64,000 bases of DNA from Purshia tridentata. Taxonomy: Eukaryota; Streptophyta; Magnoliopsida; Rosales; Rosaceae. Shown here one piece after another: positions 56,213-64,000 of this stretch. Location of the stretch: positions 62,001 to 126,000 of the forward strand of contig QANT01004195.1 of assembly GCA_003254885.1 (NCBI GenBank). The letters run 5' to 3'. How positions within the stretch are numbered: the stretch's first letter is position 1; the number at the start of each line of letters is the position of its first letter. The notes under the pieces are model-generated. The model saw only the letters and a program-made list of their open reading frames with translations, searched no databases and was not told where the DNA came from. A program made the position numbers and the translations under genes.

Positions 56213-58276
56213 AACATTACGATTGATGAGAGAAAATTTTAAACATGTAAGAGACGAGACAAGTATATATATGTAAGAGAGAATCGCAGAAGAAAAACAT
56301 ATATTATGAAGAGGGTGATACCCGTTACCACACCCGGGTCATCCTCACTTATACAAAAATCATATTTATGCCAATAAACTTTTCATACGTAAAGAATTGC
56401 AGTATAGGGTCACGGATTATGGTTTCTTATATAAGAACTTTGGGAACGTAAGCTGCATGGTTTTTGCTTAAGTTAATGAAGGATTACACAGATTCTGATA
56501 AGGTTTTGGAGAAGAATGACAATAATAATGACAACATCAATATTATAAGTACTGTATTCCACCTTTTTTTCCTTTCTTTCTTTCACGGGAAATAGCTTTT
56601 TGCAGTGGTGGTGTCCTGTTGAAAAACTCCAAAGTGGATTAAAGGGAAGGGGGAGTGCATATTCAGAAAATGTTAATAACAATATTTTTCTATGCATATA
56701 ATGATGAATTAATTAATTTAATTATTAGTCTACACATCCATCTTTGTTTTGGTCCCATTCTGGGGTTTCATGTTATGAGAGGGATGAGAGGAAGGCCCTC
56801 TGTGCAAAATAATTTTTGTCATGTTTGAGAAAAATGGAAATGGATTGATGGACCACATGGCCGTGTGGGTGGGACAAGAGAATCAATCACCTTTAGGAGT
56901 TTGTGAGACTAAGTTGCTTGACCTTACATTGAAACTAACAGTGTAACTCACAAACTTTCTTTTGACCATTTCGTATGGTCATTTCGGATGTGGTCGGAAA
57001 GAATTTAAGCATTCATTTCAATATGAGTTGGCAATGGAAAGAGTACTTCAAACTTTTATAAGTTATTATGTAAGACCTCGAACTTTTAATGTAGGATCTT
57101 TCTCTCAACACGTCTATGCATGTGTAGTGTTATTTACAGCTAATACGTACAAAATTCATATTTAGTAATGTGGGATAATTTTAATCATTTTGATTCAAGT
57201 TGTAGTCGTAGACTCGTAATTTTATGTCATAAGAATTTTCATTTTTCTTGCACAATGAAATTGATACATGTCATCATTGGCATGTGTACATGACATGGAC
57301 TTCAGTGAATGCAGGTTTCCAAACTAGAATACAAGCATTGCAACTTGGTGAACACCAACTAGAAATTTCACCAAATTCATGAAGCAGTTTAGCATATAAT
57401 ATATGTTAGGCATTGCAAGTTGCAACTTGACCATTGTTTGGTGAAAAATCACGAGACACCACAGAGACCATATCTTGCAATAATATCTACCAATATCTCA
57501 CATGTCCAGATTCTTTTGAAACAATTTTCTAGCCTTCTTTATCTGCGGACCATTGTCTTATTGACCCACTTGACCGACTTATGAGCACCGCCAATAATTA
57601 CATGCTAATATTAATGCTTAAAAAAACAAACAAATTCCACAAATTTATTATAACCAAAAAAGAAGATTAGCCATTTTCAAACTCCAATTTTCGAATATAA
57701 AATAAGAGAATAAGGGACACTATTTTTAGGTCTTGTTTTTCTGGTTTATTCAAACTGTAGTTGATGACTTGGTTTCTTCTTTTTTCTGTTGCTTGTTTTG
57801 CAGATCCACCGTCCAAAGGATTTGTTTTAAGGATTTTTTCCATCATCTTTCAAAGGCTCAGTCTTAAATTTTTTTATTTTTTATTTCCAAAGGGCTCAGG
57901 TGTTACTCATTCTTCTTGAAAACAAGTGGAAGAACTTTTTGAGTTGTCTGTTTTTTTGTTGTGTCATGCTATGTGAGTGACAGAGGAAGTTAGAATATGA
58001 GAGCTACAACTTCATTAAAAAAGAACCCCAAAACGATATTGTTTTGGATGGAAACATAAAATGTAAGGCAGAGTATTCTATTTATTTCAAACATATGAGT
58101 ATACACCATCATCATCATTAACATGGCACACAACATTATAACATAAATATATAGTACTAAATTACTTACTGCTGCTCTTAATTTTAGGAAAAGAACAAAA
58201 TTTGATATAAGAAGAAGATATGATTAGATACAAGAGTAAAATTACAGTACCTACTACCGAGTGCTTAAATAAAGCC
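56213..58276. other. Spacer between PME-C and PME-D
   Basis: This is 2.06 kb of AT-rich sequence. The PME-C promoter is at the left end and the PME-D 3'UTR at the right. I see no other gene, pseudogene or defined repeat in it. Confidence 0.55.
56264..56272 (-). promoter_or_regulatory. TATA-like element of PME-C
   Basis: ATATATATA lies about 52 bases upstream of the PME-C ATG on its sense strand, which would give a leader of only about 20 bases. Simple TA runs are common in this DNA, so this is tentative. Confidence 0.35.
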
Positions 58277-61074
58277 TTAAACCCCAAACCCTGCCGTATA
58301 TTTGACACCAGTAGAGGGCAACCATAAGTTTCCCTCAATAAATTGAGCCACAGTATAGTTCTTGGCCTGACCAGACTGATTAAATACTTGATATCCGGGC
58401 CACTTGACCCGGCTCCCTAGGCCCGCTCCAGGCCCATAGTTCATGTACTCCCCATAGAACAGTGAGTCCAAAGCAAAAGTACCATTCCACTCAAGCCAGC
58501 CTTCAGGCCTTATGACATTGTCCAAGAAAGACTGCATAATTACAGTTCTTGAATAGGGCTTCCATGGCCTGCCAAGGAAAGTAGGGGTGGAGTTAACTGA
58601 GGCAGCTAAGAGGTCCGAGTCCGCAGTGATGTTGCAAAATTGGATTGAAATCCCTGTGGGCTCATTTGGGTCCTTGCGGCCTTGGGCCGTTATACTGTTC
58701 TTTTGGTTTGGCAGGCCTTTTCGGGCCCGAATTTCACAGTTTTGAAACACGACAGCCGCGTCACCAAAGATGAAGTCAACAGTGCCGCTGATTTTGCAGT
58801 CACGGTAGAATTGGCGCATGGTATGTGTGTAGAGTGTGTCTTGGTAGCCTCTTATGCCGCACCGGTAGAACACCGAGAGGTCCGAGTCGGATCGGAGGGC
58901 CACGGCCTGGTGCTTCTCTGGCCCTGCTGTGTTTTCGAATGTCATGTCTCGTGCTATGAATCCTCGGCCACTAACAGCTGAGTACAAATAAAAAATAAGG
59001 TTATTATGTGCCGATTATATATGATCTCTTTATAGTAACTAATAATATATATATATATGTACATCTCACTAAAATAATGAGTTTCGAGAAATCATAAATA
59101 ATATTTAAATTAATATGTACGTGGGTTCCACCAATATGAAATGGGTATCATAAAATAACACAACATAAACATGTAGTTGGCAACTTAATGCTTAATTGTT
59201 GTTATTAGACTTAAATGTGAGCCTTCGCAAGCCGAAACCGAAAAATTATGTAGGCTTAACTCCCCTGCCTCCCCTAAAAAAAAAAGCGAGCTTCTGCATG
59301 TGACTCTAGTCTCTAGCATCTTAAATATCCAGGGACCATGTACCTCTTGTCTCATGATCTGATCTCATCTAATGGGGTGACTATAATTGAATTTGGTGGG
59401 ATCTTATCAATATCTCAGTGGTACAATTACACCTAAGTGCCCATCATTAGAAGGGTACCAAAAGTTACTGTTCAAGACTCCAGGCCAAAGTTGAAGCACA
59501 AAAAACAATTATAAGGGACCAAAACTAGCAAAAGCAAATATTAATTTCTCCTGTTTGTTCAGTAAAGATGGAAAATTAAGGAGTCCAATTCATTTGAATA
59601 AGATGAATAATACAGATGCTTACCAAATGTTGCAGAGCGAAATGTGGTCCAACCATCCACATAACTGTGATTACCAGAGATTATAGTGGCGTCCATACCA
59701 TCTCCAATCATCATAAGGTTCCATTTTTTCTTCTTGATCTCCACATATTCTTTGTACACCCCTCTCTTGATGTATATGACATGGCGCCGCAGGGTATTAT
59801 CAGGTGCTGCTAATACTGCCTCCTGGACACTTGTGAAATTCCCAGTTCCATCTTGGGCTACAATGGCATCCACGGTCACCCCATCTGCTTGTAGCAGTTT
59901 TCGGTCTTCGGTTTTAACCCATGAAGGGATTTGGCCATCAGGGTCCTGCTGTGTAGAAATTGGGTGCACTTTGCCTAAAAGGTCTTGGACCAGAGAGGTC
60001 ACTTGGTTAAGGCCAGCGGACACCAACCCTTTGACAATGCTGTTGGTGCCATCAAACCCATCACTGCATGTGTCCTGGTTAACCAGTGCAGCGCTCAACC
60101 ATGTCCTCAAATCAGAACTTAGATTCCCAGTGCTGTTATCTTTGGCTGCAAATGGATCAAAATGTGTGTCTCTTTGTTAATTTATATTACTTGTGCAGTT
60201 GAAAATCATATGAAAATGTTTGAGTACTGCAAACTTCAAAGATTTATGATAGGAAAAAGTTACATATGTGACATGACATCCATCAAGCAGTTTTGTGTTG
60301 TGCAGAATTTGGTTGATGAGTCCGACCACACACTTTAAATTCGACAAACTTGTCTACATTTCTCTAAATTTAGCAACTCGTGTCGTGAAACAAGTATGAT
60401 CGAATTCAGCATTAGTGTATGGTTCTCTTCTTTACAAACCATGTGAGATTACTTGCATATATAATTCAAAGCTAAGCAAGTAAACTTCTCCAACATTTTG
60501 TGTATGAATTATGCAAGCAAAGATTAATCATAACCCAGAGACAAGTGTGTGGCTTGCATGCAGAGCTTGTTGGAATTTGCAGAGCAAAGTGATTTATTTA
60601 ATCAATGATGGCTTAGATTTCAATCCACCCCATGACGACCCATGAACCAAAATTCAAAGTAGACCCAAAATAGGTGGACTTATCAAACACCCAATTAAGA
60701 AAAAGTCAGATAATTACTTAATTAAGTGGGATTAACAAGAAGTACGTACCCTTCTGATTCTGGGAAGCAGAGAGAGACCGGTCCAACTCGTCAGCCGAGA
60801 AGTCGAGCAAATCAATGCAGTCGGAGATGGCATTGGAAAGGCGAAAGTCCCCAAAAGCATTTCCAAACTGAGAGAGAATGGAGGCCACCTGTTGCACAGC
60901 ATCGATGGTGTCCCTGAGAGAGCCAGCAAAATCCGAGTTGGGCACCCTCAAACACTCTGACTGTATGTTGCTTGTGAAATTGCTGCAGCTAACAAATGGG
61001 TTGCTGCCACAGGCACACAGTAACAGGAAGAGCACCAGCAGCAGCTGATTCAATGGACCATCCGAGGTAGCCAT
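58277..61074 (-). CDS. Pectinesterase with PMEI pro-region (PME-D)
   Basis: A 515-residue secreted pectin methylesterase, the shortest of the four. Exons: 61074-60750, 60145-59624 and 58977-58277, with both introns phase 1 as in PME-A. A signal peptide (about residues 1-31, LLLVLFLLLCACGS) leads to a compact PMEI region (CSNFTSNIQSECLRVP, ISDCIDLLDFSADELDRSL, NQDTCSDGFDG). A single RKLL motif sits at 190-193. The catalytic domain has KHQAVALRSDSD, GYQDTLYTHTMRQFYRDC, GTVDFIFGDAAVVFQNC, ITAQGRKDPNEPTG and FLGRPWKPYSR, all intact. Intron 1 splits the PMEI domain (NQKG/AKDNS) at the position equivalent to intron 1 of PME-A, so these two are structurally closest. I chose the ATG at 61074 as the first in-frame ATG before the signal peptide. 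It is the most upstream gene of the cluster. Confidence 0.93.
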
Positions 61075-62118
61075 TGACACAAAAATGTTGCTAAAAATTG
61101 AAGGCCTAGAGCTAAGCTAGTAAATTGTGATGGAGTGAGTAAGAGAGATGAGGAGGGTGAAGAGCAGAGGCTCTTAAAGGCAAAGAGGGGGTGTGGGGTA
61201 AGCTTGGCAGGTGAGAGAATTTAAGAGGCCAGTGAGGGGTTAATGTGGCATCTTCATCGGGTCATCGTGCCAAATGCAGGTTGGGGAAGGCATGGGGGGT
61301 CTATTATATATATATATATATACATCTCTCTGTCGGCGGTCATCTGTATAATGTGTGCACTTCTTGGAATTTCAATTTCTTTCTCAATCGCTCAAAAATA
61401 ATAAATGGCGGTCTATGAGATGCAGACAGATGCAACAGTTCAGATTAACTATACTCTATAAGATATAGTGAAAAACGCGTCCGCATAATACATGCAAATC
61501 CAAAGAGGGGTTGGTTTAGTTGGGTCCATTCCCATCCTATATAGCATATATGATTATCACTATTGGTCACTAGTACTAATAATATTGAAGCAAAGGCAAG
61601 CTAGCTAGACCTTCTTTCTTTGAATCATAATCGCTTCAGGTACACTGATTTGGCTATTAGTTTTACTACTTGGGGGGCCATGCATGCCATGTTATTGTGT
61701 GAGCCTTATAGGCTTAATGGACAATGATATAAAGTAGCGTGGGAAGCCATGCACATTGGTTGTCCCTTTAGCTTAGATTCCAAGACCAATGATGCGTCGA
61801 TGCTAAAATACTGCATGACTGCCACATATATATATGGATCTGTCCCTACATCACTTATGGTTTTCTCAACTTTGTAAAATCAATTCGTCTTGGTAATATT
61901 CTTTAAGATTACTGTTACATATATCCTTATTTCATTTATATCAGACCATTAATGTCATGTTATGATCTATTTCGAATTATTAATTAGAATTATCATTTAA
62001 TCAAGTAGAAATGTAGAATCACGTCTAAAAGTATAGATCTTGATTGGCAACTTAATTACTCACATGACTGTGTGATGAGATAGCACTATCTATGTATAAC
62101 TGCTATATAAATATATTG

Positions 62119-62147
62119 AAAAGAAAGAAAGAAAGAAAGAAAGAAAA
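62119..62147. repeat. (AAAG)n microsatellite
   Basis: About seven uninterrupted GAAA units are present in intergenic DNA upstream of PME-D. Confidence 0.85.
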
Positions 62148-63252
62148 AAGGTAGCAAGATTATGAAACATGTATTTATGATTGTATGAAATTATTAAAGG
62201 TTTATTAATTGAGGCTATAGTTTGGCACGTGCTCTGTCATAAATATACAGGCAATTCTAAAGCCAAATATAAGTTTGAGGTGACCATACATATATATAGT
62301 AAAACAACATTTATCTCTTGACTAAATATATAGTATTCTTATTAATTAAGTCAGATTCCAAACTTTTCCAAAGTTCCAAATTTAAAAAGGAAAAAGAAAA
62401 AGAAAATACTAATGCCCACCATTACAAGATCATTTGTTATATATATATGCCTGACCAAATTAAAGCAACCATGAAAACAAATCCAAAGCTTCAATTTGAA
62501 GTAATTCCACTCTCGTATGATACAGGTAGGATCAAGTTCAATGATATTCTTAATGATAAAGCTAGCAAATATGCAAGTGAAGATCGTGTGTGGACCATGC
62601 ATGCATGTTTTATTCTTTCGTAATGTTAAAGTCACCTTCACTTTTCACTAATTAGACCAATTAGACCAAATAGTGCAATATCGTAAAAAAGTTTCACAGT
62701 AAATCTTGAACTTTGACACTGATTTATGACACCTGACCAAATGGTGAATGGCAATTAATGCATAAATAGTCGTTTTAATTAGCACATATTAAACCATTAA
62801 ACAGCCGTCAACATCTCGTCAACCTATAGCTACTTACTGATCATGAAACTGATCGATCAATATATTATATATATTGGTAAATGGTAATTATTTAATGGTA
62901 GAAAAATTATAGTTAAAATGTATGCATGCATATCCAATCTAGAATATTGCAATTACTAATATGAATGAATTAGAAAGAATATATGAAAATTAATTGAAGC
63001 AAGCAAATGTATACGGAAAAGAAAATTAGTTATGTCATTGTCGGAATTAAAGGAAAGGAATATAAAAGTTAATAGATCAGATGGAAGCATGAGAAGGACT
63101 TTGTCCAAAAGCACTAAAGAACCTGAGCCTGAGGCGGAGGAGGACGCGAAAACGCGTTTTACAGCTTGCAATTCGCTTGGATTTGTTCGATCCGACGGCT
63201 GCTTTTAATGCTCAGAAAGCAAATAGTCCATATCAGAAAACGCGGTCTCAAC

Positions 63253-63289
63253 CTCTCTCTCTCTCTCTCTCGCTCTCTCTCTCTCTCTC
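63253..63289. repeat. (CT)n microsatellite
   Basis: About eighteen CT units are broken once by a G (TCGCTC). It is intergenic. Confidence 0.9.
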
Positions 63290-63826
63290 AGCTTATTGCA
63301 ATGCGTACGTGGATCCACAGTTTTATTGGCCAAAACCAAAAGCCATACATCTAATTACTACATGCATGTCATTATTGATGATTTGTTGTCAACATTCATT
63401 AATTGATCCCCTTTCCCCACACATAATTTGTATTTAAAAAATACCAGTATTTTTCCTTTTTATTTGAGGCATAATTTCAAAAATAATGGGGCCAAATTCC
63501 CAAATTAATAGAAGCAAACAAAATATTGTTGGGGTCAATTGACCCTATTGCGTATTCACCTTAAGCGAATTAAAATTCAATTTTTTTCAATGTAACAATA
63601 AAAAAACAAATTTACATATAATTTTTTCTCAAACTCACCTGTAATTCAAACCTAACACATCAAAATGGATCCTCCTATCAAGTGCATGAGCTGGCTGAGC
63701 ACAATTTATTTGAACATAAGGCTTTGATAAAGAGTGTCTAGACTCTAGTATAGGTCAAAAAATCGACAATATGTCACAATCAATAATTTAATTTACCACC
63801 ATTTTTTTATTAAAGAATTGAGAGAG

Positions 63827-63878
63827 AATTTGAACTCGGGTGTATAAAAAGAGTTTTTATTATTGGCCAATTAGGCCA
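63827..63878 (-). mobile_element. Possible tRNA-derived SINE head
   Basis: On the minus strand, a box-A-like TGGCCTAATTGG is followed about 27 bases later by a box-B-like AGTTCAAATTC. This resembles Au-type plant SINEs. The boxes are imperfect, and the ends and target duplications are not defined. Confidence 0.35.
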
Positions 63879-64000
63879 ACCCAATTCATAATTTATTACC
63901 GATTAAAACTATAACATAAGCTTATCATATCAAAATGCAATTACGTGCACAATTTAGGTTACCATCTTCAATAACTTTCATGTGCACCAAATGTTGATTC

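Larger units (their letters stand above)
61075..64000. other. Right-end intergenic region
   Basis: No gene is recognised in 2.9 kb. It holds the PME-D promoter, a (TA)n run (61303-61322) about 230 bases upstream of its ATG that could act as a TATA region, an AAAG microsatellite (62119-62147), a CT microsatellite (63253-63289) and a SINE-like head at 63827-63878. A moderately GC-rich patch at 63085-63200 gives a 39-codon ORF of unknown meaning. Confidence 0.5.

Noticed and set aside
62318-62623. 101-codon open frame
   Set aside because: It has ordinary AT-rich composition and no recognised motif, and a similar-length frame exists on the opposite strand. It is not supported as a gene.

Overview
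This is nuclear DNA from a flowering plant, most likely a woody core eudicot. It is AT-rich, its genes are split by many GT-AG introns, and the proteins match the standard angiosperm sets for splicing, membrane traffic, recombination and cell-wall modification. I cannot name the species from the sequence alone. I recognise eleven protein-coding genes. I found no tRNA or rRNA gene, no CRISPR array and no intact transposon.

Left part, plus strand (1-29.3 kb). An 11-exon gene for the RED/SMU2 splicing factor (1068-5083) is followed by a FYVE-SYLF phosphoinositide-binding protein (6151-8325). Next come two tandem RBR-type E3 ubiquitin ligases (9184-10085 and 10990-13124), a bHLH transcription factor of the LRL/UNE12 group (15362-17907), and a large FAB1/PIKfyve-type phosphatidylinositol-3-phosphate 5-kinase (19691-29242).

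Middle part, minus strand (30-42.8 kb). COG3, a subunit of the Golgi tethering complex, has 24 coding exons (38298 down to 30017). It is followed by the recombinase RAD51, with 9 exons (42781 down to 39509) and a consensus E2F site in its promoter. FAB1 and COG3 converge tail to tail.

Right part, minus strand (44-61.1 kb). Four complete pectin methylesterases, each with an N-terminal inhibitor-like pro-region, lie head to tail with 1.4-4.2 kb spacers. They share the intron just upstream of the first catalytic block, but differ in N-terminal targeting, other introns and processing motifs. They therefore look like an old cluster rather than a recent expansion.

Spacers and introns hold microsatellites, tRNA-derived SINE-like pieces, an AT-rich MITE-like tract, a degenerate ACCGA-rich repeat, a short nuclear copy of mitochondrial nad2 (43593-43710) and a striking TTTCAG-rich array inside a FAB1 intron. 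Three of the left and middle genes act in endomembrane traffic or phosphoinositide signalling (FYVE-SYLF, FAB1, COG3), but nothing shows that their closeness is functional. I found no clearly new biological system. The points most worth checking are the RBR pair, the FAB1 intron array, the nad2 insertion, the GC-AG intron and micro-exon of the bHLH gene, and the odd PME N-termini. Exon coordinates come from reading splice sites and reading phase by eye; every coding model given here closes in frame.
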